From Treponema sp. (GTDB lineage: Bacteria > Spirochaetota > Spirochaetia > Treponematales > Treponemataceae): 64,000 bases of DNA. The notes under the pieces are model-generated. The model was not told where the DNA came from and made no database searches. It saw only the letters and a program-made list of their open reading frames with translations. Positions 32,091 through 40,487 of the stretch are shown here, one piece after another. The DNA is taken from assembly GCA_017935745.1 (NCBI GenBank), contig JAGBGX010000018.1, positions 1-64,000 of the forward strand, in the 5' to 3' direction. The first letter of the stretch is position 1. Every line of letters starts with the position of its first letter. A program made the position numbers and the translations under genes.

Positions 32091-33173
32091 ATGATTCATA
32101 CATACAGTCCTACTATCCGCCGCAAGGAAATGGAAGCTGTCCTTACCTGCATGGTTGATGAAAAAATCGGACCGGGAGCGGTAAATTCCCGGCTTGTCCA
32201 GACTGCAAAGGAGCTGATGGGCTTTGACGGTGCCGTTGCGCTGCGAAGCCCTTCCATAGCGCTTGAGTATGTTTTTAAAGCGCTGAATCTGCCGGCAGGA
32301 AGCGGAGTTATCCTGAGCGCACTTGCTCCGTCATATCAGCTTCTCACAGTCGAAAAGTGCGGCTACGAGCCTCTTGTTGCCGATGTCAGCGAGGAAACAG
32401 GGCTTGTTACAGCCGGGTCAGCTGAGCAGTGCGTAAAGAACGGCGGCAGGCTGCTTGTGCTTGCCGAGTCCATGGGAATTCTGCCTGACATACGGCCGTT
32501 TCTGGAGCTTGGCATTCCCCTTGTGGAGGATATTTCCCAGTCTGTTTTCGCTGAGTATCCGCCTGAGCCGTCAGATGAGTCTTCTGAGCAGAAAAGCGGC
32601 GGGCCGCAGCAGGTTCCGGGGAAAAAAGCTGGAATGTGCGGGCTGTATGCGCTTCTTGGCATGGAAGAAAAGGATGTTGTGACGAGCGGAGGAGGTGCCC
32701 TGCTGATTGCTCCTTCCCGGCGGGAATGGACTGTTTTAAAGAATATTGCAGAAAATGCCCCTCCGACTGACAGCATGCCAGACATGAATGCGGCTCTCGG
32801 TCTTGCGGAGCTTAAGGAATTTGAGCGCAATGAAAAAATGCGCCGCGAGCTGTACAGCCTTTTTTCCCGGGCTGTGCTTTCAGGCCGCCATAAGACGTAT
32901 GCCCGTCCGGCAGAAAAAGGCTCCACGGTCTGCTCGTTTCCGCTTGTATTGAATTCAGGATTTAAGGACGTGAAGCAGTACGCCCAGAAAAAGAACGTGG
33001 AAGTCCGGCAGGCGTATGAAGACTCTGTCATAGCGCTGCGGCAGGAATCCCTTGCGCCAAAATGCATCTGCGCGAATTCTCTCCTGCTGCGCTGTGCTGC
33101 GTTTCCGTTGTATCCGCGGCTGGGACAGAAGGATGCGTCTCAGATTGTACGGGTTCTGTCCTCTTTGCCATGA
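32091..33173 (+). CDS. DegT/DnrJ/EryC1-like PLP-fold protein
   Basis: A 360-residue protein of the fold-type I aminotransferase group, closest by eye to the DegT/DnrJ/EryC1 sugar aminotransferases. It opens IHTYSPTIRRKEMEAVLTCMVDEKIGPG, has a substrate/cofactor region AVALRSPSIALEYVFKAL, the PLP-aspartate-like VEDISQSVFAEY, and a lysine in EEKDVVTSGGGALL aligning with the PLP lysine of the family motif (TKN..TTGEGG). The match is distant and a Ser/Glu-rich insertion lies near residues 160-180. No sugar-nucleotide genes are adjacent. It shares an ATGA junction with nadK and is translationally coupled to it. Substrate unknown. Confidence 0.65.
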   Translation: MIHTYSPTIRRKEMEAVLTCMVDEKIGPGAVNSRLVQTAKELMGFDGAVALRSPSIALEYVFKALNLPAGSGVILSALAPSYQLLTVEKCGYEPLVADVSEETGLVTAGSAEQCVKNGGRLLVLAESMGILPDIRPFLELGIPLVEDISQSVFAEYPPEPSDESSEQKSGGPQQVPGKKAGMCGLYALLGMEEKDVVTSGGGALLIAPSRREWTVLKNIAENAPPTDSMPDMNAALGLAELKEFERNEKMRRELYSLFSRAVLSGRHKTYARPAEKGSTVCSFPLVLNSGFKDVKQYAQKKNVEVRQAYEDSVIALRQESLAPKCICANSLLLRCAAFPLYPRLGQKDASQIVRVLSSLP

Positions 33174-34024
33174 AAAAATGCCTTGTTGTTGTCAATTCAT
33201 TTAAAGACGGCGCCGAGTCCCTTGCGCAGGAAGTGTCCGGGTTTCTTTCACAGCGGAACATCAGCACATCCCTGTTCCTGTATGACGGCAGCCGGGACTG
33301 CTCTTCTTTGGCTGGAACTGATTTTTCGGGATACAGCTTTGTTGTTACGCTCGGAGGCGACGGAACTGTTCTCTTTGCGTGCCGCGGCTGCGCTCCCCTG
33401 GGAATTCCTGTTTTCCCTGTCAACCTGGGAGAATTCGGGTTTCTTGCTGCTGTTCAAAAGAGCCTGTGGAAGCAGGAGCTTGAGTCATATCTGGACGGAA
33501 ACTGCTTTGTCAGCGAGCGGAGCCTTGTGCAGTGCGAAGTTGTCAGGAGTGGAAAGACTGTTTTTGAATGCTGCGGAATGAACGACTGCGTTATTTCCAG
33601 CTGTCCTTCGTCCCGTCTTGTGAACCTGAAGGTTGCTTATAACCATGCGCTGCTCGGGCCGTTCAAGACAAACGGCATAATCATTTCCACACCGACTGGC
33701 TCCACTGCATATTCAGCTGCCGCCGGCGGTCCGATTGTTGAGCCTTCCCAGCCGGCTCTTGTTATGACTCCCGTCAGTTCCTTCAGCCTTTCCGCCCGTC
33801 CCATTGTCTTTGGAAAAAAAGGAGAGATTGTAATCACAGTGACGGGCAGCCGGACTGACGTTTCCCTTGTGTGCGACGGCCAGCTTGAATTTCCGCTGAA
33901 AAAAGAGGATGTGCTGATACTCGGCATTCCGCAATTCCGGGCGCGGCTGATTTGTTCCACTCAGGAAACTTTTTTTGCCGCGCTGCAAAGCAAGCTCAAC
34001 TGGTCAGGAGGCCCGCGTGCTTGA
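33170..34024 (+). CDS. nadK: NAD kinase
   Basis: A 284-residue ATP-NAD kinase that makes NADP. The catalytic GGDGT motif (VVTLGGDGTVLFACR) and NLGEFGFLA, plus NGIIISTPTGSTAYSAAAGGP, are all intact. The start is the ATG of the ATGA overlap with the upstream gene, which yields the family N-terminus MKKCLVVVNSFKD. Its end overlaps recN by eight bases. NadK next to recN is a common bacterial arrangement. Confidence 0.95.
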   Translation: MKKCLVVVNSFKDGAESLAQEVSGFLSQRNISTSLFLYDGSRDCSSLAGTDFSGYSFVVTLGGDGTVLFACRGCAPLGIPVFPVNLGEFGFLAAVQKSLWKQELESYLDGNCFVSERSLVQCEVVRSGKTVFECCGMNDCVISSCPSSRLVNLKVAYNHALLGPFKTNGIIISTPTGSTAYSAAAGGPIVEPSQPALVMTPVSSFSLSARPIVFGKKGEIVITVTGSRTDVSLVCDGQLEFPLKKEDVLILGIPQFRARLICSTQETFFAALQSKLNWSGGPRA

Positions 34025-35720
34025 AGAACTTGACATACAGAATTTCGCTCTGATTGACAGCGTTCATGTTGAATTTGAAAGGGGATTTACGGTTTTAAGC
34101 GGAGAAACGGGAGCTGGAAAGTCCATACTGATCGGAAGCCTGGCATTTCTTCTTGGAGGAAAGGCCGGACTGGAGCAGATCCGCGCCGGCTGCCATGAAG
34201 CCTCTGTTTCAGGAACGTTCCTTATAGAAAGCGCGGACGCCTGCCTCTGGCTTGAGGAGCGCGGCATCAGGACGGAAGAAAACCGGGTGCTGCTGCGCCG
34301 GATTATCCGGGACACGGGAAAGTCTTCGGCATGGATAGGCGGCGTTCCCGTGGCAAGGGCCGATCTTGCAGGCTTTGCGCAGTTCCTTGTTGATATCCAC
34401 GGCCAGCATGAGCAGCAGTCACTCATGAAAGTGGCGGATCACCGCCGTTACCTTGACATTTATGCAGGGATTGTCGATGAAGTTTCCGTGTTCACTGAAT
34501 TATACAGCCGGCTTGTGGAAAAGCGGCGGCTGCTTGAATCCTTGAACAGCAGCGAGGCCGGGCGGGCAGAAAAGGCTGAGCTGCTTTCCTTTGCAGTGTC
34601 TGAAATTGAAGGCGCAAATCTTTCCGCCGGAGAGGACGAGGCTCTGGAAGCTGAGGAAAGCAGGCTTTCATCCTTTGAAAAGCTGTATGCCGATGTCGAG
34701 GCGATAAATTCGGTTTTTGAAGGCGAAGGGGACGGAAACGGAGCTGTTTCCGCGCTGAAAAAAATATCCGGGATTCTCTCAAGAATTTCTGGATTCGACA
34801 AGAGCCTCAGCTCCCTTGAAAGCAGGCTTCAGTCCGCATTTTATGAAATCGATGATATTTCCGGCGAATTCAGGCGGTATGCGCACGGACTTGTCTTTGA
34901 CCCGGAGCGGCTTGCAGAAGTTCAGGAGCGGCTTGAGCTTATTTCGCGCCTTAAGAAAAAATATGCCGGCGGAAAAGGCTCGTCTGCCGCAGATGTCCTC
35001 AGCTATCTGGAGGAAGCAAAGCGGCAGCTGGAAGAGCTTGGCGGCTCAGCGGCGGACAAAGCGGGGCTTGAAAAGGAGATTGCGGAGCTTGAAAAGCAGG
35101 TGTATGTCCTTGCAAAGCGCCTGAGCGAAAAACGGAAGCTGTCAGCTGAAAAAATGGCTGCTGAAATAGAATCGATTCTTGCAAAGCTTGGAATGAAAGA
35201 GACGAGATTCCGTGTGAGCCTTACAGAAAAGGAAGGAAATGCCGTGGAGCAGAAATGCGGCCCCTACGGAATGGACAACATCGAATTTCTTATCAGCGCG
35301 AACCGCGGCTCTCCGCTGCTTCCCTTGGCGCGGATTGCTTCCGGCGGAGAACTGAGCCGTGTGATGCTTGCGCTCAAGACAATCCTTTCCTGTGCAGATC
35401 TTGCGGGAACGCTTGTGTTTGATGAAATTGACACAGGCATCGGCGGGGAAGTTGCCGTGGCTGTCGGAAATCACATGAAAAAGCTTGCCGAAAAAAAACA
35501 GATTCTTTGCATAACACACCTTGCGAGCATTGCAGTTTATGCCGATAATCAGATTAAGATTCAGAAAGGGACGGAAGGAAGCGCGGCCGCTACGGACGTT
35601 TTTTCTGTTTCAGGAAACGAACGTGTCAAGGAAATTGCCCGCATGCTTTCCGGGGACAGCGTTTCTTCCCAGTCTCTTGAGCACGCTGCCGCGATGCTGC
35701 AGAAATTCGGAGGAGTGTAA
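34017..35720 (+). CDS. recN: DNA repair protein RecN
   Basis: A 567-residue SMC-like ATPase acting early in double-strand break repair. It starts VLEELDIQNFALIDSVHVEF with Walker A GETGAGKSIL, followed by VDIHGQHEQQSLM. A coiled-coil arm spans residues 150-370. The C-terminal half supplies the ABC signature IASGGELSRVMLALK, Walker B LVFDEIDTGIGGE and the His switch CITHLASIA. The GTG at 34017 is chosen because AGGAGG is at 34006-34011. Overlaps with nadK (8 bases) and the next gene (1 base) show tight coupling. Confidence 0.96.
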   Translation: MLEELDIQNFALIDSVHVEFERGFTVLSGETGAGKSILIGSLAFLLGGKAGLEQIRAGCHEASVSGTFLIESADACLWLEERGIRTEENRVLLRRIIRDTGKSSAWIGGVPVARADLAGFAQFLVDIHGQHEQQSLMKVADHRRYLDIYAGIVDEVSVFTELYSRLVEKRRLLESLNSSEAGRAEKAELLSFAVSEIEGANLSAGEDEALEAEESRLSSFEKLYADVEAINSVFEGEGDGNGAVSALKKISGILSRISGFDKSLSSLESRLQSAFYEIDDISGEFRRYAHGLVFDPERLAEVQERLELISRLKKKYAGGKGSSAADVLSYLEEAKRQLEELGGSAADKAGLEKEIAELEKQVYVLAKRLSEKRKLSAEKMAAEIESILAKLGMKETRFRVSLTEKEGNAVEQKCGPYGMDNIEFLISANRGSPLLPLARIASGGELSRVMLALKTILSCADLAGTLVFDEIDTGIGGEVAVAVGNHMKKLAEKKQILCITHLASIAVYADNQIKIQKGTEGSAAATDVFSVSGNERVKEIARMLSGDSVSSQSLEHAAAMLQKFGGV

Positions 35721-36520
35721 TGGCGATATCAGACGAAATGCGCAAGGAGTTTTTTCAGAAAATCGGGCCGGTAAAGGAAAAGATAAACGCATGCCTGAAA
35801 AAAGACAAGGACAGCTCCCTTGCCCTGCGGAGCGCAAAGGAAGGCGCTGAAGAGACAAAGCTGTTTCTGTGCGAGCAGATGATTTATGTTTCAACGCTGC
35901 AAATGAGCATAAACAGCATGTCCATTGAAATGCTTGAGACAAAGAACAATGACTCCCTGAACGATGCCAGAAAGTCAATTTACAAGGCGATTATCTATCT
36001 GGAAGATCTTGTCTCAAACACTGTGGACTGTCCGTTCTCTGACCTTGAGCCGCGGCTTGCAAAGCTTTCTTCTATTTCAATAGAAAAAAGGCTGAATGTA
36101 GTAAAAAAGCTCGGGCTTGCAATAGACATGCTTGTTGACGCGTTCGGCGAGAATTCCAAGTGGAAGGAATCGTTTGTTGAAATGAGGGGCCGCCATGCTG
36201 TTGTCGCAAAGAATTTCATTGACATGAAGCAGGCCAGCAAGGATTATTTTGAGCACAATTCGGCCGTATACGAAACAACGGTCACCTATATACGGCTTAT
36301 CCGCAGCCTTCTGGACAAATGCGCCACATACTACCGGGACCGCTACACGCTCACTTCCCACCGTGTTGACGACATGAAGATGGCGATAAATCTGCTGATT
36401 GCGAACCGCCGCATTGCCATGGCTCTTGGTGACAACAATGAATCTGAAATCATACGGAAAAAAGCCCTTGTCTGGAAAACAAAGATGGAGTCGGACATAA
36501 AGGCCGGCAACGCAAAGTAA
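35720..36520 (+). CDS. Conserved hypothetical helical protein
   Basis: A 266-residue soluble protein predicted to be nearly all alpha-helix (for example EGAEETKLFLCEQMIYVSTLQMSI and YETTVTYIRLIRSLLDKCATYY), with no signal peptide, membrane segment or recognisable catalytic motif. It starts in a TAATG junction with recN and ends in another with the following HD gene, so all three are translated in step. I do not recognise a family. Position between recN and an HD phosphohydrolase hints at nucleic-acid or nucleotide metabolism, but this is only context. Confidence 0.7.
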   Translation: MAISDEMRKEFFQKIGPVKEKINACLKKDKDSSLALRSAKEGAEETKLFLCEQMIYVSTLQMSINSMSIEMLETKNNDSLNDARKSIYKAIIYLEDLVSNTVDCPFSDLEPRLAKLSSISIEKRLNVVKKLGLAIDMLVDAFGENSKWKESFVEMRGRHAVVAKNFIDMKQASKDYFEHNSAVYETTVTYIRLIRSLLDKCATYYRDRYTLTSHRVDDMKMAINLLIANRRIAMALGDNNESEIIRKKALVWKTKMESDIKAGNAK

Positions 36521-37737
36521 TGAACAGGGATTTTGCCTTAAAGATATTTGAAGGATTTTCAATTGAGCGCTGGAACGATTTGATCAGGCCGTTTGCTGTC
36601 ATTGAAATGGACAAGCACGCGGAAAAGGCGGTTGCGGCCTATATAATAGCCAAGTATGAAGAAAGCGCCGGCGCACGGATAGACTGGGAATGGCTTATCT
36701 ATGCCTGTCTTTTCGATCTGCTCAGAAAAATCCAGCTGTGCGACATCAAAAGTCCTGTCCAGACGCTTATCAGGAATGAGTATCCTGATGAATATGTCAA
36801 GCTCAATGAGTGGGTTTTGTCACGCTACAGGAACCTGATTGACGATGAAGGGCTGTACTGTAAATTTCAGTCATACCTGCATGACCTCGGCAGCTTTTCA
36901 GCGGAAAAAAAAGAGCTTCCGCTGACAGTCTCTGTATTCCGTGCTGCCCATAAGTACTCAACGCTGCGTGAGCTTGAAATGATTTCCGCAGTGAATGAAC
37001 GGGAGCGCCTTGAGCCGATCCGCCGCGAGCTGAATGCCGACCTGCAGGAATATCTTGGCCTGCGGGGACTCCAGCTTCTGATTACCAAACAGAAGCCGTT
37101 TGACTTTTTGATGCGGATTGAGCAGCTGAGATTCCAGACGCGGTGGAATCAGACTCCGAGAGTTCCCCGCACTTCAGTTTTGGGACACTGCTTTTTTGTT
37201 GCAATCCTTACGCTGCTTTTGTGCCGTGAAACTGGCGTGCAGATGTGCAGCAAGCGGCTGTACAACAATTTTTTTTCGGGGCTGTTTCATGATCTGCCGG
37301 AAAGCGTCACGCGCGACATCATTTCCCCGGTAAAGCGTGCCACGGACGGGCTTCCTGCCATAGTGAAGGACATAGAGGACAAGATTGTGGCAAAGGAGCT
37401 TGTTCCGCTCATGGAGCCGTTCTACCGCGATGAAATTCTGTATTTTGCTGGCGATGAATTTTCAAACCGCGCTGTTTTTGACGGATGCGTTCTGCCGGTC
37501 TCATTTGAAGAGCTGAATTCTTCCTTTAATGAAGACAAATTCAACCCCGTGGACGGCCGGCTGGTCCGTGTCGCGGATCACTATTCAGCGCTGCTTGAAG
37601 CTGAGCTTTCCATGCGCCACGGCATTACAAGCCATCAGCTGGAGGACGGAAAGCTGAACTTGCTGAAAGCCTACGAAAACGAAGAGACAGTCAATGGAAT
37701 CGATGTAAAGCGGCTGTTTAAAGGCTGCGGCTGCTGA
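36520..37737 (+). CDS. HD-domain protein (YfbR-like phosphohydrolase)
   Basis: A 405-residue cytoplasmic protein with an HD metal-dependent phosphohydrolase core in its second half. The first metal histidine lies in SVLGHCFFVAILT, the HD pair in FSGLFHDLPESVTRDIISPVK, and the distal aspartate in RVADHYSALLEAE. This pattern resembles YfbR-type 5'-deoxynucleotidases more than HD-GYP enzymes. The N-terminal 190 residues are not recognised. It is the last gene of the overlapping row from 32.1 kb and ends 68 bases before the oad promoter region. Substrate is not determined. Confidence 0.78.
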   Translation: MNRDFALKIFEGFSIERWNDLIRPFAVIEMDKHAEKAVAAYIIAKYEESAGARIDWEWLIYACLFDLLRKIQLCDIKSPVQTLIRNEYPDEYVKLNEWVLSRYRNLIDDEGLYCKFQSYLHDLGSFSAEKKELPLTVSVFRAAHKYSTLRELEMISAVNERERLEPIRRELNADLQEYLGLRGLQLLITKQKPFDFLMRIEQLRFQTRWNQTPRVPRTSVLGHCFFVAILTLLLCRETGVQMCSKRLYNNFFSGLFHDLPESVTRDIISPVKRATDGLPAIVKDIEDKIVAKELVPLMEPFYRDEILYFAGDEFSNRAVFDGCVLPVSFEELNSSFNEDKFNPVDGRLVRVADHYSALLEAELSMRHGITSHQLEDGKLNLLKAYENEETVNGIDVKRLFKGCGC

Positions 37738-37801
37738 GCCTTTCTTTGCGCGCGGCCTTTCACATTTTTCCTGCCGGCTGTGAAATTTCCTGCAATTCTC
37801 A

Positions 37802-37830
37802 TTGTCATACTTGAAAAATTTATTTATACT
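37802..37830 (+). promoter_or_regulatory. Sigma70 promoter of the oad cluster
   Basis: TTGTCA (37802-37807), a 17-base spacer and TATACT (37825-37830). The ~70-base leader contains a GC-rich hairpin GCCGG-CAT-CCGGC (about 37847-37866 region) before the GGAGG of oadG. Confidence 0.75.
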
Positions 37831-37905
37831 GATAAGAGGCTTCTGTCCTGTGCGCCGGCATCCGGCTGTGCACACTGCAAGGCTTTTTATTCGTGTGGAG
37901 GAATT

Positions 37906-38154
37906 ATGACAATTTCTGAAATGCTCAGTCAAAGCGGAATTCTCACTGTGATGGGAATGGGCGTTGTGTTTTTCTTTTTGATCATCATGATTCTGGCAAT
38001 GATGATTCTTCATTCGGTTGTCCATGCCTTTAAGTGGGATTCAGCTTCTGAAGATGCAGCCGCTGCTGCCGCTCCAGTTCCGTCAGCTCCTGCTTCAGAC
38101 AGCGGAGCCGTTGTCGCTGCCATTGCCGCCGCCCTTGAAGAAAGCCGCGGCTGA
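37906..38154 (+). CDS. oadG: Oxaloacetate decarboxylase gamma subunit
   Basis: An 82-residue single-span membrane protein. A hydrophobic segment (residues 14-35, VMGMGVVFFFLIIMILAMMI) is followed by an Ala/Pro-rich tail, the usual plan of OadG, which anchors the alpha subunit to the membrane beta subunit and can bind zinc. GTGGAGG precedes the ATG. The order gamma-alpha-beta with oadA and oadB next supports the call more than sequence identity, which is low for this subunit. Confidence 0.85.
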   Translation: MTISEMLSQSGILTVMGMGVVFFFLIIMILAMMILHSVVHAFKWDSASEDAAAAAAPVPSAPASDSGAVVAAIAAALEESRG

Positions 38155-38208
38155 CTGTTTTTTTTGAAAATCACTGCAATCTTTATATACGCTTGATGAG
38201 GTTATAGT

Positions 38209-40287
38209 ATGTCTAAGAAAGTTGGAATTTCTGAACTTGTGTTGCGTGATGCGCATCAGTCCCTGCATGCCACCCGCATGACTACTGCGGATATGCTTCC
38301 TGCCTGTGGAATGATTGACAAAATCGGCTACTGGGCAGTGGAAGGCTGGGGCGGAGCTACGTATGATTCATGCATCCGCTTTTTAAATGAAGACCCGTGG
38401 GAACGTCTGCGCAAGCTTCATGAGGCGCTCCCGAACAGCAGGATAATGATGCTGTTGCGCGGCCAGAATCTTCTCGGATACCGCCATTATGCTGACGATG
38501 TGGTTGACAAATTTGTAGAAACGGCTGCAAAGAACGGAATTGATGTGTTCAGGATTTTTGATGCCTGCAACGATCCGCGCAATCTTGAGCGCGCGACAAA
38601 AGCCGCCAAGAAGACAGGAAAGCATGTTCAGATGGCCATTTCCTATGCGGTGACTCCGTTCCATACAACGCAGGTGTACGCTGATCTTGCAAAGACGTAT
38701 GCTGAATTCGGCGCGGATTCCATCTGTATCAAGGATATGTCAGGACTGCTTAAGCCGTATGAGGCGTATACTCTTGTCCTTGCGGTAAAGAAAGCCTGCG
38801 ATCTTCCTGTTGAAATTCATTCCCATGCGACTACCGGCCTTTCAGTCGCCACATTCCTGAAAGCTGCTGAAGCGGGCGCAGACGTCCTTGACACGGCGAT
38901 TTCCTCCATGTCAATGGGAACGTCCCACTCTCCGACGGAAACAGTTGTTGAAATGCTGAAAGGCACAGAATACGACACAGGCCTTGACACAAAGGCGCTG
39001 CTTGAGATTGCCGCATACTTCCGTGAGGTGCGCAAGCATTATTCTTCCCTTGAATCAGCCTTCCTTGGCGCTGATACGCGCATTTTGCTTTCCCAGGTTC
39101 CCGGCGGAATGCTTTCAAACCTTGAAAGCCAGCTCAAGCAGCAGGGAGCCGCCGACAAGATGGATGAAGTTCTGAAGGAGCTTCCTGCCGTGCAGAAGGC
39201 CGCAGGCTATGTTCCGCTTGTCACGCCGACATCCCAGATTGTGGGAACCCAGGCTGTGTTCAATGTGCTGTTCGGACGGTACGAGCGGATGACAGGAGAA
39301 TTCCGCGATCTTCTCGTTGGAAAATATGGAAAGCTTCCTGCGCAGCCGGATCAGGAGCTTGTGCAGAAAGCGCTTCAGCAGAGCAATATGGAGGAAGTCA
39401 TTACCTGCCGCCCTGCTGACAAGATAGCGCCGGAATGGGAGCAGATGGTAAAGGAAGCCGCTGAAAACGGCGGAAACGGCTCTGTGGAAGATACGCTGAC
39501 TTACGCCATGTTCCCGAAGGTTGCTCCCAAGTTCTTTAAGGAGCGCTCAAAAGGCCCTGTTGACGCTGCATCCGCCTTTGCAAAGAAAGAATGTGCTGCT
39601 CCGGCTGCATCTGCCTCAAAAGGCGGAAGCTATACGATAACAGTAAACGGAACTGCATACGCTGTAACATCAAACGGAAGCGGTTCTGTTACGGTGAACG
39701 GTGTGCCGTATGCTGTTTCGGTAGGTGCATCTGGAAGCGCTCCCGCTTCTTCAGCTCCAGCCGCTGCTCCTGCTGTGTCCGGCGGAACTGATGTGAAGGC
39801 TCCTGTCGCAGGAACGCTGCTCAAGCAGTGCTTTGCGAACGGAACTGCTGTTTCAAAGGGGCAGACAGTCATAATCATTGAATCGATGAAAATGGAGCTT
39901 GAAGTCAAGGCGACTGAAAGCGGAACAATCACCTATTCTGTTGCTGCGGGAAGCCAGATCCAGAACGGACAGGTGCTTGCAGTGATCGGAGGAACTGCGG
40001 CTCCAGCTCCGGCTGCTGCGCCTGTTGTTCCCGCGGCTCCGTCCCCGGCTCCTGCCGCTCCGGCTTCATCAGGCAGCGGAACAAAAGTGACGGCTCCTGT
40101 TGCAGGTGTGTTCCTCAGGACTGCGGTTGCGGAAGGCGCGTCTGTAAAGAAAGGCGACAATATCGTAATCATTGAGTCAATGAAAATGGAGCTTGAAATA
40201 AAGGCTCCGGCTGACGGAAAAGTGCATTTCCTTGCCGCGGCAGGAACTCAGCTTTCAAACGGTCAGCCTGTTGCCGAAATAAGCTGA
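38209..40287 (+). CDS. oadA: Oxaloacetate decarboxylase alpha subunit with two biotinyl domains
   Basis: A 692-residue carboxyltransferase subunit of the Na+-translocating oxaloacetate decarboxylase. The catalytic barrel (residues 1-300) has LVLRDAHQSLHATRMTT and the zinc-binding EIHSHATTGLS region; the conserved PYC/OADA domain follows to about 460. Then come an Ala/Pro linker and two separate biotinyl domains, each with the biotinylation motif ESMKMELE: Lys561 and Lys659. Linkers before each domain are Ala/Pro/Ser-rich. Most OadA proteins carry one such domain. The enzyme removes CO2 from oxaloacetate onto biotin and hands it to OadB for Na+ export. AGG-type site and ATG are normal. Confidence 0.95.
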   Translation: MSKKVGISELVLRDAHQSLHATRMTTADMLPACGMIDKIGYWAVEGWGGATYDSCIRFLNEDPWERLRKLHEALPNSRIMMLLRGQNLLGYRHYADDVVDKFVETAAKNGIDVFRIFDACNDPRNLERATKAAKKTGKHVQMAISYAVTPFHTTQVYADLAKTYAEFGADSICIKDMSGLLKPYEAYTLVLAVKKACDLPVEIHSHATTGLSVATFLKAAEAGADVLDTAISSMSMGTSHSPTETVVEMLKGTEYDTGLDTKALLEIAAYFREVRKHYSSLESAFLGADTRILLSQVPGGMLSNLESQLKQQGAADKMDEVLKELPAVQKAAGYVPLVTPTSQIVGTQAVFNVLFGRYERMTGEFRDLLVGKYGKLPAQPDQELVQKALQQSNMEEVITCRPADKIAPEWEQMVKEAAENGGNGSVEDTLTYAMFPKVAPKFFKERSKGPVDAASAFAKKECAAPAASASKGGSYTITVNGTAYAVTSNGSGSVTVNGVPYAVSVGASGSAPASSAPAAAPAVSGGTDVKAPVAGTLLKQCFANGTAVSKGQTVIIIESMKMELEVKATESGTITYSVAAGSQIQNGQVLAVIGGTAAPAPAAAPVVPAAPSPAPAAPASSGSGTKVTAPVAGVFLRTAVAEGASVKKGDNIVIIESMKMELEIKAPADGKVHFLAAAGTQLSNGQPVAEIS

Positions 40288-40323
40288 AGCTGCGTGCATT
40301 TTTAGGAATGATACGCATTGTAT

Positions 40324-40469
40324 AGGAATCTCCGGGAGCTTTTGTTCTTAGGGATTCCTTTGAAAGTATGATGTTCTAAGCTGTGCTTTTTAGCGGCTTG
40401 GAATTTCTCGAGAACCCTTATGAGTATGAATTCGGCGGAAGCAGGAAAATCGCTTTTCCGGGCCGCCGG
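40324..40469 (+). promoter_or_regulatory. Structured leader before oadB
   Basis: The 200-base gap between oadA and oadB contains at least two stable hairpins. The first pairs AGGAATC (40324-40330) with GATTCCT (40353-40359). The second pairs CGGCGG (40433-40438) with CCGCCG (40463-40468) and encloses GGAAAA-TCGC-TTTTCC. The ribosome-binding site AAGGA (40476-40480) begins eight bases later. It does not share the GCGTTGC hairpin of the other leaders. It could be a processing site or a translational control element; no known riboswitch was recognised. Confidence 0.5.
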
Positions 40470-40487
40470 ATTGCCAAGGAATAGTTT

